Positions 8,901 to 17,715 of a stretch of 64,000 bases of DNA are shown piece by piece (position 1 is the first letter of the stretch; every line of letters starts with the position of its first letter). The notes under the pieces were generated by a model, which saw nothing but the letters and a program-made list of their open reading frames with translations, searched no databases and was not told where the DNA came from. Location of the stretch: contig NZ_JAMDLG010000001.1 in assembly GCF_023721715.1 (NCBI RefSeq), positions 1,775,784-1,839,783 of the forward strand, given 5' to 3'. Source of the DNA: Parasegetibacter sp. NRK P23 (GTDB lineage Bacteria; Bacteroidota; Bacteroidia; Chitinophagales; Chitinophagaceae). A program made the position numbers and the translations under genes.

Positions 8901-9123
8901 CCGGATCATTTCTGAATACTTTGAAACCATAACCATCGAATCTGTTCAGCCCCTCTTTTGTTCCCATCCAAATAAAGCCGCCCTTGTCTTGGGCCATACA
9001 GAAAACGGTATTGTTGGAGAGGCCCTGTTCTACCTGGTAATGCCTGAAATAATGCGGCTGCGCCACCACCGGGCGCAAAAAAGCCGCGGCCATCAATATC
9101 AGGGAGAATAGTTGCTTCATCAT
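5932..9123 (-). CDS. PUL sensor histidine kinase (periplasmic propeller, Y_Y_Y)
   Basis: 1063 residues. A signal peptide (residues 1-21, ending VVA) leads into two seven-bladed Reg_prop propellers with repeated IWMGT, LWIGT and IWAGT blades up to about residue 680. Next come a Y_Y_Y domain (about 690-760) and a single membrane helix near 775-795. The cytoplasmic HisKA has phospho-acceptor His834 in VAHEIRTPL, and the HATPase has the N box SNLLSNAFNYG and G box GSGIGLAL. The protein ends right after the ATPase domain, where canonical hybrid sensors continue into a receiver and AraC domain. That part is the overlapping downstream gene. The 280-bp gap to the divergent susC gene should hold the operator. 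The ligand is probably an oligosaccharide of the PUL substrate. Confidence 0.95.
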   Translation of the reverse strand: MMKQLFSLILMAAAFLRPVVAQPHYFRHYQVEQGLSNNTVFCMAQDKGGFIWMGTKEGLNRFDGYGFKVFRNDPDDSLSIGDDFIRSMFIDTTDSLYAGTRNGVYKYLPATEQFRHVYKSGTEVKDMCKDRSGNLWMVAGRSLIRFHEQTVQTKLYSGKTVESPTAVCIDTQGIVWVGTAQGLLLQYLPEKDTFLSYNLFPGKTYAYPKWIEKIYAGSGPFIMVGTSNYGVKQFHSIQRTHKDVLTYNAEGNEIFARDFLQTAQDEYWVATESGLFLLNTVSGKTTQLRKQYGNPFSLPDNAVYTLLKDKEGGIWAGTYFGGAAYYAKPYALFEKFFPLPEAGAIHGNAVREICEDRFGNIWIGTEDAGLNRFDPRKGTFTSYHLTGSDVGISYPNIHGLLARKNELWVGTFEHGLDIMDIYSGKVIRHFPEGKEGEQLKSSFIVVIHETRSGEIFIGTRQGLYRFLESGQQFEAVKQVAENAFIHSITEDKHGVLWIGTLGNGLFRYDPVNNETINYLHHAKQKKSLPGNSVTTGFQASDGTLWFGTEGGGLCRFNEKDQSFTTITTKEGLPGNTIFRILEDERRNLWITTSNGLVRFQPGTGAIQVYTTFNGLLSNQFNYNSGYRDASGQIYLGTAKGLIRFRPASFTNNQYFPPVHITGLYINNKEPSSNLVALPLQKANVHTSEVVLSYDESSFSIDFAAPAFTAPEMTGYKYILEGLDKDWTYLKSNRKVYFTNLRPGRYVFKVQAANSEGLWGKDTATLQILIQPPWWESNWAFTAYFLIAALIVYLLFRNYQQRMHEKTERKIELMEHEKEKELYQTKINFFTDVAHEIRTPLTLIRAPMEKIMKKAGESIEWGQQLKIMQRNTDRLLELTGQLLDFRRVETNAFRLDFVETNIGALLKDMCTVFRPLAEQKKISFNLHVPPHPVMALADTDSLQKMISNLLSNAFNYGKKKVEVVLRVTETRFSITVSNDGPVIPLEMKEKIFEPFYRIHHHSHRPGSGIGLALSRSLAGLHHGTLELDTSIAELNVFTLSIPLQPEQINETAQQENDETRTTDY

Positions 9124-9403
9124 AAACGGCAGGCATTGGAACGGGAAGTTACATTATAAAACGAAAGGTAACAGGCGGTGAAAGGATGAAACAATGCCTG
9201 AAAACCGCTTCTGCTGAAAAATGAGACGGAATAAAACAATTATGAAACATTTTTAAAGCGATGCTATTTATTTAAGCAGGAATTTCACCACATCAAACGA
9301 TTGCCGAATTGCTATGTACTTCAACTACTTCTTATCCGGATCATTCTTCCGGCGGATCAGTTCCGGCGATCAGCAACTTTTATCAAAAACTAAACTGCTA
9401 ACA
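9124..9403. promoter_or_regulatory. Divergent control region between PUL sensor and susC
   Basis: This 280-bp AT-rich stretch separates the sensor gene from susC. It holds scattered copies of ATGAAACA and AAACAAT (around 9186, 9234 and 9243), which could be direct-repeat sites for the AraC-type regulator, and a cluster of GATCA repeats close to susC. An open frame runs in from 9314, but the signal peptide begins only at 9404, so this part is leader rather than coding. No RNA gene was recognised. Confidence 0.4.
9336..9373 (+). repeat. Three short CGGATCA-type direct repeats in the susC leader
   Basis: CGGATCA occurs at 9337-9343 and 9353-9359, each followed by TTCCGG, and a shorter CGATCAG is at 9367-9373. 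The period is about 14-16 bp. The block ends 30 nt before the susC ATG. It could be a protein-binding array or part of a structured leader RNA; the sequence alone cannot tell. Confidence 0.45.
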
Positions 9404-12400
9404 ATGAGTATGACAAAACGATTGCTCAGGTTTCTGCTCTTTGCCGCTATTTTTCTTCCCGTTTCGCAGGTGGTGTACGCACAACAGGTCGTGAACGGTA
9501 CACTCAGAACTGCCTCCGGGGAAGCGATTCCCGGCGGTACCATTACTGTTAAGGGAACACAACGCTCCGTTGCCGCAACGGCAAATGGTCTTTTTTCCAT
9601 AGAAGCCTCATCCGGAAGCGTATTGGTGGTTTCCAGCGTGGGGTATAATGAAAAAGAGGTGACCGTGAATGGTACCACCCTCAACATTATATTGGAACCT
9701 GCCGATGCTACGCTCAATGATGTGGTGGTAATAGGCTACCAGTCGGTGCGCCGCAAGGACCTCACCGGAGCCGTTGGCGTGGTGAATCCAGCGCAGGCCA
9801 ACAGAAACGTGGCTTCTTCCGTAGCGGAATCCATCCAGGGACTTGCCACAGGCGTTACCGTGCGCAACAGCGGTTCTCCAGGCGCCATGGCTAAGATAGA
9901 CATCAGGGGTGCAGGTACCTTCGCCAACAACAACCCGCTTTATATAATTGATGGCATGTACAGCGATGCCACGCCGGACTTCAACCCCAACGATATTGAA
10001 TCCATCCAGATTCTGAAAGATGCTTCCGCCGCTGCGATCTATGGAAGCCGTGCCGCTAATGGCGTGATCATCATCACCACCAAAAAAGGAAAAGAAGGCC
10101 CCATGGTAGTAACCGGCTCCGTAAAAACCGGTATGCAGCAGATCCATAAAAAATGGGATATGATGGATGCGGGAGAATACCGCACACTGGCCACACAGTT
10201 GTATGCCAATGGCGGACTTCCGGTGCCAACCATCCTCACCAATGATTTCGATCCTTCCATTAATACAAACTGGCAGGATGCCTTTATGCGTACCGGAAAT
10301 ATCCAGGATTACAGTATGGCGCTCTCCGGTGGAAGCAATTCCGCCAACTATTACGTATCAGGAAGTTATTTTAAGAATAAAGGCGCCGTGATTGGGAACG
10401 AATTTGAACGCGCCAGTTTAAGGGTGAACACCAGCGGCAGGAAAGGCCGCTTCAGCTTTGGCCAGAACATGTTGCTCTCTTATACGCAGGATGATCCCGT
10501 AGCAGGAGATATCTTCACCAATCCTTTTGTGGACATGATCACCATGATTCCCGTGATCCCTGTTAAAGACGCATCCCGATTCGCCTCCGCCACCAATCCC
10601 GAAGGCTGGGGGATAGGAGTGAACAACGCTTACGTAAATACGCTTGCCGCGAATGTTCCTGCATTGCAGAGCCTGCTGCAGACCAATCAATACAATTTCA
10701 AAATAAGGGGCAATGCTTTCGCGGAACTCAGGCTACTCAACGGGCTGTCTTATAAATTCAATGCGGGCGCAGAAACCAGTTTCGACCGTTTCAAAGGATT
10801 CCGCCGCCCCGGCACCATACGCCAGGGCACGCCTTCTCCCATTGCCACTGCAGACGAGAACCGCGCGAATTTCCGTTCCTTTTTGTTTGAGCATACGCTG
10901 AATTATGACCAAAGTTTCGGTGCGCACCGCATCAGTGCAGTGGGCGGTTTCACCAATCAGACGAATACTTACGAAATACTCACCGGACAAAAATCAGGTT
11001 TCGAACCCGATGCCAACGGCAACTATACTTTCACCAACCTGAACCAGGGGCAGAACGCCATCACCACCAGCAGAGCAGATAAGTGGAACCTGGTGAGTTT
11101 TCTCGGTCGGCTCAACTACAGCTTCGAGGAAAAATACCTGGCCAGTCTTACTTTTCGCCGCGACGGAAGTTCGTTGTTCGGACCGGATCACCGCTGGGGA
11201 AACTTCCCTTCAGCATCAGTGGCCTGGCGCATCAGCAGGGAATCCTTCTTTAACGTGGACTGGATCAATGACCTGAAACTTCGTGCTTCTTACGGATCGC
11301 TTGGGAACAGTGAATTCCTTCGTCCCTGGCAGTATTTCGGTTCCATCAATCCATTTCCACGCGCGGTATTCGGAACAAATGAAGCCGAACAACTTGGCGC
11401 CATCAATACACAACTCGCGAATGCAGGGTTGCGTTGGGAAACGAAAAAGACCACCAACTTTGGTATAGACGGCGCGCTGCTGAACAACCGCCTGCTCTTT
11501 ACCGCCGAATACTTTATCGCCAGTACGAATGATGTATTGGTGGATCTTCCCATCAGTTTAACAACAGGTAACGCGGGTGGCAATCCCCCTGTGAATGCCG
11601 CTTCCATCCGCAACAAAGGATTTGAACTGGGCATTACTTACAAAAGCGATCCGCAGCGTGCCTTTAAATGGGATGCCACGCTTAACTTCACCCTTATCCG
11701 CAACAAAGTCACCAGTTTTGGCGATACCACCACCAAATACACACAACTGGGCGATGCCCGCACACAATTGGGCCGCTCTATCGGAGAATGGTACGTGCTT
11801 CAAACTGATGGTCTCTTCCAGAACCAGGCTGAAATAGATGCGCACACCAATAAAAACGGTGAATTGCTGCAACCCTGGGCCCGTCCCGGCGACGTGCGTT
11901 ACGTAGATACAGATGGCGATGGTGAACTGAACACCGATAAGGACCGTGTATATGCAGGTACCCCATGGGCTGATTTTGAAACCGGCGCTGTGCTGAATGC
12001 TTCCTGGAAAAACTTCAGCTTCAGCATGCAGTGGTACGCTGTTGTGGGCAACCAACTGTACAACAGGCCACGCTACAATGTGGACCGCATGGACCAGAAT
12101 ACCAACTTCAGGAAAGGGGCCAATCCCTGGACCGCGCAAAACCCGAATACGGATATGCCACGTGCGGCCATGGGCGCTCCCGATCAGGGTATCCAGTTCA
12201 ATGTATTGCCCCAAACCGATCGCTGGCTGGAAGATGGTTCCTACCTGCGGCTCCGCAATGTTGAGATCGGATACAATATTCCCAGGACCACGCTTTCAAA
12301 AGCAGGTTTCAGTTCCGCAAGGGTATTCGTGAGCGGACAAAACCTGCTCACCTTCACCAAATACAAAGGACTGGATCCCGATATTACCGGTGTGAACATT

Positions 12401-12475
12401 TTTGAAAGAGGGCTGGACAACGGACAATATCCCGCCATGCGCATCCTTTCCGCAGGCATCAATTTCGGTTTCTGA
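9404..12475 (+). CDS. SusC/RagA-family TonB-linked outer membrane transporter
   Basis: 1023 residues. A signal peptide ends near VVYA (residue 26). A carboxypeptidase-regulatory-like beta-sandwich follows (VVNGTLRTASGEAIPGGTI, about 28-110). The TonB-box/plug start is DVVVIGYQSVRRKDLTGAV, and the plug carries DIRGAGTF, PLYIIDG and ASAAAIYGSRAANGVIIITT. A 22-strand barrel makes up the rest and ends in the outer membrane signature SAGINFGF. SusC imports glycan oligosaccharides with TonB energy and pairs with the SusD lid encoded 23 bp downstream. The ATG at 9404 directly precedes the signal peptide; the upstream frame extension lacks coding character. Its control should come from the divergent kinase/regulator pair. 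Confidence 0.96.
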   Translation: MSMTKRLLRFLLFAAIFLPVSQVVYAQQVVNGTLRTASGEAIPGGTITVKGTQRSVAATANGLFSIEASSGSVLVVSSVGYNEKEVTVNGTTLNIILEPADATLNDVVVIGYQSVRRKDLTGAVGVVNPAQANRNVASSVAESIQGLATGVTVRNSGSPGAMAKIDIRGAGTFANNNPLYIIDGMYSDATPDFNPNDIESIQILKDASAAAIYGSRAANGVIIITTKKGKEGPMVVTGSVKTGMQQIHKKWDMMDAGEYRTLATQLYANGGLPVPTILTNDFDPSINTNWQDAFMRTGNIQDYSMALSGGSNSANYYVSGSYFKNKGAVIGNEFERASLRVNTSGRKGRFSFGQNMLLSYTQDDPVAGDIFTNPFVDMITMIPVIPVKDASRFASATNPEGWGIGVNNAYVNTLAANVPALQSLLQTNQYNFKIRGNAFAELRLLNGLSYKFNAGAETSFDRFKGFRRPGTIRQGTPSPIATADENRANFRSFLFEHTLNYDQSFGAHRISAVGGFTNQTNTYEILTGQKSGFEPDANGNYTFTNLNQGQNAITTSRADKWNLVSFLGRLNYSFEEKYLASLTFRRDGSSLFGPDHRWGNFPSASVAWRISRESFFNVDWINDLKLRASYGSLGNSEFLRPWQYFGSINPFPRAVFGTNEAEQLGAINTQLANAGLRWETKKTTNFGIDGALLNNRLLFTAEYFIASTNDVLVDLPISLTTGNAGGNPPVNAASIRNKGFELGITYKSDPQRAFKWDATLNFTLIRNKVTSFGDTTTKYTQLGDARTQLGRSIGEWYVLQTDGLFQNQAEIDAHTNKNGELLQPWARPGDVRYVDTDGDGELNTDKDRVYAGTPWADFETGAVLNASWKNFSFSMQWYAVVGNQLYNRPRYNVDRMDQNTNFRKGANPWTAQNPNTDMPRAAMGAPDQGIQFNVLPQTDRWLEDGSYLRLRNVEIGYNIPRTTLSKAGFSSARVFVSGQNLLTFTKYKGLDPDITGVNIFERGLDNGQYPAMRILSAGINFGF

Positions 12476-12498
12476 TCTTTCACTTTCAATCTTCAGCA

Positions 12499-14046
12499 AT
12501 GAAAAAAATCATTCTTTATTCCATACTGCTCTTCACCTTTGCTTCCTGCAAAAAATCCATGGAACTGGATATTCCCAACCCGAATGTTCCGGATGAATCT
12601 AATTTCTGGCAAACGGGAACAGACGCACTGCTTGGGGTGAATGCGGTGTACGGCAATTTCTACCGCAACGGCGCACCTTTTTCGAGATGGATGCCGTTTT
12701 ACATGGATGTGCGTTCCGATGATGGCTATTCCACCAGTCCCTGGAACGAACTCCGCAGCATCGGTGCGCACAACATCACCCAATACAGCTTTGAGGTAAA
12801 CTACGACACCTGGTGGCACCACTGGAGAGGCGTTTACCGCGCCAACCAGGTGCTGGCAAGGGTTCCTTCCATTACCATGGATGAAAACCTCAAAAACAGG
12901 TACCTCGGGGAAGCGAAATTTCTCCGTGCCCTGTATTACTATAACCTGGTGACCATCTGGGGAAATATTCCGCTGATACTTGAACCATCTCAACCTTCCG
13001 ACAAACCTTTCCAGGCACCGCAGGAACAGGTATGGGCACAGATTGAAAAAGACCTCACCGAAGCCGCTGCCGCTTTGCCGCCATCTTACAACAACGATAA
13101 TATTGGCCGGGCCACTAAAGGTGCCGCGTATGCGCTCCTGGGAAGAGTACACCTGCAACAGAAAGAATACCAACCAGCAGTTGACGCTTTACGCTGGCTG
13201 GTGGAAGGCGATGGCCGCAGTTTGTACGACCTTACGGCCAATTACGCGGATAACTTCCGCCATACTACCGAAAACAATATTGAATCGGTATTTGAAATCC
13301 AGTTCAAAATGCGGGCTGAAAACAGCGGGGAAGATGGCCCCACGTCCAATGTGGGTACCAGTCGCGCCCCATTCTTCGGCCCTCCGGGCCACGGTTTCAA
13401 CGACGCGAACATGAACAGGTGGGTGGTACATGAATTTCTGAAAGAAAATACGACCGGCGGACAAAGAGACCCACGCCTCGCCATTACCGCATTGTACGAT
13501 TCCACCGATGTGCGCGGCCCTGATTTCAGCATTGTTTATGGCGGCACCTTCACCTCAAAAAACTATGACGCCAATACCCGGAACAGGGTGTGGTACCGTA
13601 AATACCTGGACGATTATTTCCGCATCAACGAATTTGAAATATTCAACAGCCCCGTGAATTTCCGTGTGATCCGTTTCGCAGATGTACTGCTGATGTACGC
13701 GGAAGCGCTCAACGAAGTGAACCGCACCGCCGAAGCGTACGCCCATGTTGACCGTGTGCGCCAGCGTGCGGGATTGCAGCGACTGAGTGTAACCATGCCC
13801 GGTATGAACAAAGAGCAGTTCCTCCGTCAGCTCATGCACGAAAGAATTACCGAACTAACGGGAGAATGTACCCGCTGGAATGACCTCGCCAGGTGGGGAT
13901 TCTTTGACGATGCCACCAAACTCGCGGAGCTGAAAGCCCGCGATCCAGAGTTCAACAATTTTGTGATCGGCAGGAACAAATACATGCCCATCCCGCAAAC
14001 GGAAATAGACATCAATCCGAACCTGAAACAGAACGATAACTGGTAA
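12499..14046 (+). CDS. SusD/RagB-family glycan-binding lipoprotein
   Basis: 515 residues with a lipoprotein signal (FTFASC, Cys17), so it is tethered to the outer membrane and probably surface exposed. The N-terminal SusD-like domain contains TPR-like helices (EAKFLRALYYYNLVTIWGNIPLI). The C-terminal RagB part has VIRFADVLLMYAEALNEV and ends with QTEIDINPNLKQNDNW, the standard family ending. SusD captures oligosaccharides and acts as the lid on the SusC barrel. It is the second gene of the PUL operon, 23 bp after susC and 45 bp before the glycosidase gene. Confidence 0.96.
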   Translation: MKKIILYSILLFTFASCKKSMELDIPNPNVPDESNFWQTGTDALLGVNAVYGNFYRNGAPFSRWMPFYMDVRSDDGYSTSPWNELRSIGAHNITQYSFEVNYDTWWHHWRGVYRANQVLARVPSITMDENLKNRYLGEAKFLRALYYYNLVTIWGNIPLILEPSQPSDKPFQAPQEQVWAQIEKDLTEAAAALPPSYNNDNIGRATKGAAYALLGRVHLQQKEYQPAVDALRWLVEGDGRSLYDLTANYADNFRHTTENNIESVFEIQFKMRAENSGEDGPTSNVGTSRAPFFGPPGHGFNDANMNRWVVHEFLKENTTGGQRDPRLAITALYDSTDVRGPDFSIVYGGTFTSKNYDANTRNRVWYRKYLDDYFRINEFEIFNSPVNFRVIRFADVLLMYAEALNEVNRTAEAYAHVDRVRQRAGLQRLSVTMPGMNKEQFLRQLMHERITELTGECTRWNDLARWGFFDDATKLAELKARDPEFNNFVIGRNKYMPIPQTEIDINPNLKQNDNW

Positions 14047-14091
14047 ACTTTTTTCAATCCGTCATTTCTTTCTTTATCTAAAACAAGACCC

Positions 14092-15213
14092 ATGCGATCG
14101 CTGACATCCATTGTATGTTTTTTATTGCTGATATCCACCTGCTCCATGGCGCAGTCGCCGGTGAAAGGCCGCGCCATCTGGACAAAAGAGAAAGCCAACG
14201 CCTGGTACGCCGCCCAGCCTTTGCTGGTGGGTGCCAACTTTGTACCAAGTACCGCCATTAATGAACTGGAAATGTGGCAGGCCGAAACATTTGACACCGC
14301 CACCATTGCCCGGGAACTGAAATGGGCCGCCGATATCGGGATGAATACAATGCGCGTTTTTCTCCACGATATCGCGTACAAACAAGACCCGCAGGGTTTC
14401 AAAAAAAGGATCGATATTTTTCTGAAAATTGCCGCCAGGTACAAGATCAGGCCGTTGCTCGTATTGTTCGATTCCTGCTGGGACCCGTTCCCGCACCCCG
14501 GCAAACAGCACGAACCCGCTCCCTTCCTCCACAATTCAGGATGGGTACAGAGTCCCGGCGCCGATGCGCTGAAAGATCCGCGGCAATACCCGCGCTTACA
14601 GCAATATGTAACCGATATTGTACGCCATTTCCGTAACGACAACCGCATTGTGGGATGGGATGTGTGGAACGAGCCGGACAATACCAACAACAGCAGCTAT
14701 GGTCGCTTTGAGCCGTACAATAAAGTGGAACTGGTGCACAACCTGCTCGAGAAGGCATTCACCTGGGTGCGTGCGCAGGACCCGACGCAACCCATTACCG
14801 CAGGAATCTGGGCGGGCAACTGGGCCAGCCACGACAGTTTGCGCCCCATTGAAAAGCTGATGATCGAGCAGTCGGATGTTATTTCCTTCCACAACTACGA
14901 TCATCCTGCCGATTTCGAACAACGGGTGCAATGGCTCCAGCGTTACGGAAGGCCTTTGTTGTGCACGGAGTATATGTCGAGGGGAAACGGAAGCACCTTT
15001 GAAGGCACGCTGCCCATCGTGAAGAAATACAAAGTGGCCGCGTTCAACTGGGGACTGGTAAGCGGCAAATCCCAGACCATCTTCCCCTGGGATAGCTGGC
15101 AGAAGAAATATACCGGTGAGCCGGAGCTCTGGTTCCACGACGTGTTCAGGGAAAATGGCACGCCTTACAAAGCATCAGAGATTCAGGCCATCAAAAATAC
15201 TACGGGCAAATAG
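14092..15213 (+). CDS. Secreted clan GH-A (GH5/cellulase-like) glycoside hydrolase
   Basis: 373 residues. A signal peptide ends near SMA (residue 20). The rest is a (beta/alpha)8-barrel of clan GH-A. The acid/base glutamate is Glu194 in GWDVWNEPDN and the nucleophile candidate is Glu293 in LLCTEYMSRG. The substrate-site motif HNYDHP lies between them. Such proteins are usually annotated as cellulase-family or endo-1,4-beta-xylanase-like, but the sequence does not look like a textbook GH5 or GH10, and the linkage cut is not clear. Its place between susD and a GH43 arabinofuranosidase gene suggests it acts on the backbone or a side chain of the same plant polysaccharide (inference). Confidence 0.8.
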   Translation: MRSLTSIVCFLLLISTCSMAQSPVKGRAIWTKEKANAWYAAQPLLVGANFVPSTAINELEMWQAETFDTATIARELKWAADIGMNTMRVFLHDIAYKQDPQGFKKRIDIFLKIAARYKIRPLLVLFDSCWDPFPHPGKQHEPAPFLHNSGWVQSPGADALKDPRQYPRLQQYVTDIVRHFRNDNRIVGWDVWNEPDNTNNSSYGRFEPYNKVELVHNLLEKAFTWVRAQDPTQPITAGIWAGNWASHDSLRPIEKLMIEQSDVISFHNYDHPADFEQRVQWLQRYGRPLLCTEYMSRGNGSTFEGTLPIVKKYKVAAFNWGLVSGKSQTIFPWDSWQKKYTGEPELWFHDVFRENGTPYKASEIQAIKNTTGK

Positions 15214-15238
15214 GGGATCGTAAGTTAAATTTGAAACC

Positions 15239-16303
15239 ATGCTGAAAAATAAAAGGACCATAGTGGTGAGTCTGGCTATTGTTGCCGCTGCGCTCAGCCT
15301 GTTCTGCAAAAAGAAGAACAACGGCCCGGGTACGCCCGAACCGCCGCCACAAACGAATACATTTATGAATCCGCTCCTGAGTGGTGCCGATCCCTGGGTG
15401 ATTCAACGGAACGGGTTCTATTACTACACGCATACCCTGGGCAACAGGGTGGGCATATGGAAAGCAAAAAATATTTCGGCGCTGGGTTCAGTGCCAGGTA
15501 CTACGGTGTACACGCCCACGGCAGGTGGCCCTAACGCCGCTAACGTGTGGGCGCCGGAAATTCATTTTCTGAACAACAAATGGTACATCTATTACACCGC
15601 CGGATCGGGCCCTGATGTTACACAACGTACATGGGTACTTGAAAACAGCAGTACAGATCCGCTCTCCGGAACATGGGTGGACAAAGGAAAGATATTCGCG
15701 GCCGATGCCGATTTCTGGGCCATTGATGGCAGTGTGCTGGAATACAACGGCACAAATTATTTCCTCTGGAGCGGTCGCCCCAACCAGGCCGTGCAGAACC
15801 AGAACATCTATATCGCGAAAATGAGTAATCCCTGGACATTGGAAGGCCCCACCACCATGCTTACGCAACCTGTGCTGCCCTGGGAAGTAAACGGAGGTCC
15901 CGTAAATGAAGGGCCACAGATTATAAAAAACAAACAGGGAAAAGTGTTTATGGTATATTCCGCCAGCGGCTGCTGGACCGATGATTACGCGCTGGGCATC
16001 ATGGCGCTGAAAGAGGGCGGCGATCCGTTGAAAGTGGAGGATTGGACAAAAGGACAGCAGCCCGTATTCACCAAGAATCCCGAAGGAAACGCCTATGGCC
16101 CGGGGCACAACGCTTTTTTCACTTCCCCCGATGGTCAGGAAGACTGGATCATCTACCACGCGAATTCCACCAGTGGCGCCGGTTGCTCCGATAAAAGGAA
16201 TGTCAGGATACAGCGCTTTCAATGGAAAGCCGATGGCACTCCCGATTTCGGAAGACCTGTAAAAACCGGGGTCGCCTTAGAGAAGCCTTCCGGAGAACAG
16301 TAA
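15239..16303 (+). CDS. GH43 exo-alpha-L-arabinofuranosidase-like lipoprotein
   Basis: 354 residues. The N-terminus looks like a lipoprotein signal (LSLFC, Cys23), followed by a Pro-rich linker and a five-bladed GH43 propeller. Expected catalytic residues are present: base Asp51 in GADPWV, pKa modulator Asp163 in FWAIDGSV and acid Glu224 in NEGPQI. The overall pattern (VWAPEIHFLNNKWYIYYTA, YSASGCWTDDY, NAYGPGHNAFF) resembles GH43 subfamily 26, whose members release arabinose from alpha-1,5-linked arabinan (family knowledge). It is the last gene of the PUL operon. A TAAATTTG box at 15226-15233, 5 nt before the ATG, could give it an extra internal promoter. The next gene, lysC, is convergent. 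Confidence 0.9.
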   Translation: MLKNKRTIVVSLAIVAAALSLFCKKKNNGPGTPEPPPQTNTFMNPLLSGADPWVIQRNGFYYYTHTLGNRVGIWKAKNISALGSVPGTTVYTPTAGGPNAANVWAPEIHFLNNKWYIYYTAGSGPDVTQRTWVLENSSTDPLSGTWVDKGKIFAADADFWAIDGSVLEYNGTNYFLWSGRPNQAVQNQNIYIAKMSNPWTLEGPTTMLTQPVLPWEVNGGPVNEGPQIIKNKQGKVFMVYSASGCWTDDYALGIMALKEGGDPLKVEDWTKGQQPVFTKNPEGNAYGPGHNAFFTSPDGQEDWIIYHANSTSGAGCSDKRNVRIQRFQWKADGTPDFGRPVKTGVALEKPSGEQ

Positions 16304-16312
16304 GTTTTAGGG

Positions 16313-17578
16313 TCAGAACCTGCCGAGCACCTGGATGGTTTCGCGGGTTTCCTGCTTCAGTAATATGTCTTTCCTTGCAATCATTCGCGTAACGGTGGGT
16401 TCATCGTAATGGCGGATGGTGAGCAGGGAAAGTTCTTTTTCCACGATCACATCGAACCATGCTCCGGCTTCATGTGCCAGTTGATCCAGTTTCTCTCCAT
16501 AATCGTCCATACAACAAAGGAAAGTAATGGCGCCGTTCTGTGTGAGGTTGGGCCTTAGCTGCATTTTTCCCGCCAGCAGGTAAAACTCGGCTACCGGTTT
16601 TTCGCCCACAAAGGAAAAATCTTTTGATTTCAGGTGCAGCAACACCTGGTTCTTTTTGAGCACGATAACGGGAGGCAGACCGCTCACGGCTTGTTTACGG
16701 ATACACGTTCCCGGTAAAGATGGATCAATAAAACTTTTTACATACAGCGGAATGCCTTTGTTTTCGATGGGTTTGATGGTTTTGGGGTGAATCACCTGCG
16801 CTCCGTAGTAGGCCATTTCAATCACTTCGCGGTAATTCAGTTCCGGCATCACGGTTGCATCGGGAAATTGTTTGGGATCGGCGTTCATCACCCCTTCCAC
16901 ATCTTTCCAGATTGTCACACTTTCAGCATCCAGTAAATTGGCGAACACGGCGGCGGTATAATCACTTCCTTCTCTGCCCAGGGTGGTGCTTTCATTGTCT
17001 TGTGTGGCGCCGATAAATCCCTGTGTGAGCACGATGCCGTTGCCGGAAAGCGCTGGTTTGATGCGTGTTTCCGTTTGTTGCGCGGTAAAATCGAAATCGA
17101 TATTCGCTTCGCGGAAATGTTCATCCGTACGCAGGATGTCCCGTACATCGAACCAGGTATTGGGGATGCCCTCTTCTCTGAAATAATGGCTCACAATGCA
17201 GGTGGAGAGCAGTTCTCCGGTACAAACGATCTGGTCGTAATAATAATCATATTCACGCACGGGTTTGTCGTGGAGCAACCATTCCACTTCTGTGAAGAAG
17301 TTCAGCAGCTCCTGGTCGGCGGCGATGGATTCTTTTACAAGCAGGTACTTCGCCATCGTGAGATGGCTTTGTTTGACGGCTTCAAACAATTGAAGCGCCT
17401 CTTCTTTCTTTCCCGCATAAAACGCTTCCGCTACTTTTTCCAACGCATTCGTTGTTTTGCCCATGGCGGAAACAACGATCAGCAGTGGTGAACCGCTTTG
17501 CTCACGTACAATTTCTCCCACCTGCCTGATCCTTTCCACCGTACTTACACTTGCGCCGCCGAACTTGAATACCCGCAT
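16313..17578 (-). CDS. lysC: Aspartate kinase (monofunctional)
   Basis: 421 residues. It phosphorylates aspartate in the first step of lysine, threonine and methionine synthesis. The amino acid kinase domain starts with KFGGASV and contains VVSAMGKTTN, TLGREGSDYTAA (substrate and ATP loop) and TIWKDVEGVMNADP. The C-terminal 130 residues form the paired ACT region that normally gives feedback control. There is no homoserine dehydrogenase fusion, so this is the stand-alone type. It is divergent from fbp with 137 bp between the starts and convergent with the end of the PUL, with no metabolic link to either. Confidence 0.96.
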   Translation of the reverse strand: MRVFKFGGASVSTVERIRQVGEIVREQSGSPLLIVVSAMGKTTNALEKVAEAFYAGKKEEALQLFEAVKQSHLTMAKYLLVKESIAADQELLNFFTEVEWLLHDKPVREYDYYYDQIVCTGELLSTCIVSHYFREEGIPNTWFDVRDILRTDEHFREANIDFDFTAQQTETRIKPALSGNGIVLTQGFIGATQDNESTTLGREGSDYTAAVFANLLDAESVTIWKDVEGVMNADPKQFPDATVMPELNYREVIEMAYYGAQVIHPKTIKPIENKGIPLYVKSFIDPSLPGTCIRKQAVSGLPPVIVLKKNQVLLHLKSKDFSFVGEKPVAEFYLLAGKMQLRPNLTQNGAITFLCCMDDYGEKLDQLAHEAGAWFDVIVEKELSLLTIRHYDEPTVTRMIARKDILLKQETRETIQVLGRF

Positions 17579-17715
17579 AACTCAAATTGATTGAGGCCGC
17601 AAATTATGAAATTTGTAGGCTCGCCGTTCCGGGAACGTGTGCGGAGTTTCCTGAAAACCGGCCCGGTAAAGATTATAATTTTTATGTACGTTTGTCCGCA
17701 CAAATTGCTGCACTT

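Noticed and set aside
9314-9403. Longer start for susC
   Set aside because: The signal peptide starts at 9404; the upstream codons would place 30 unrelated residues before it and overlap the repeat block.
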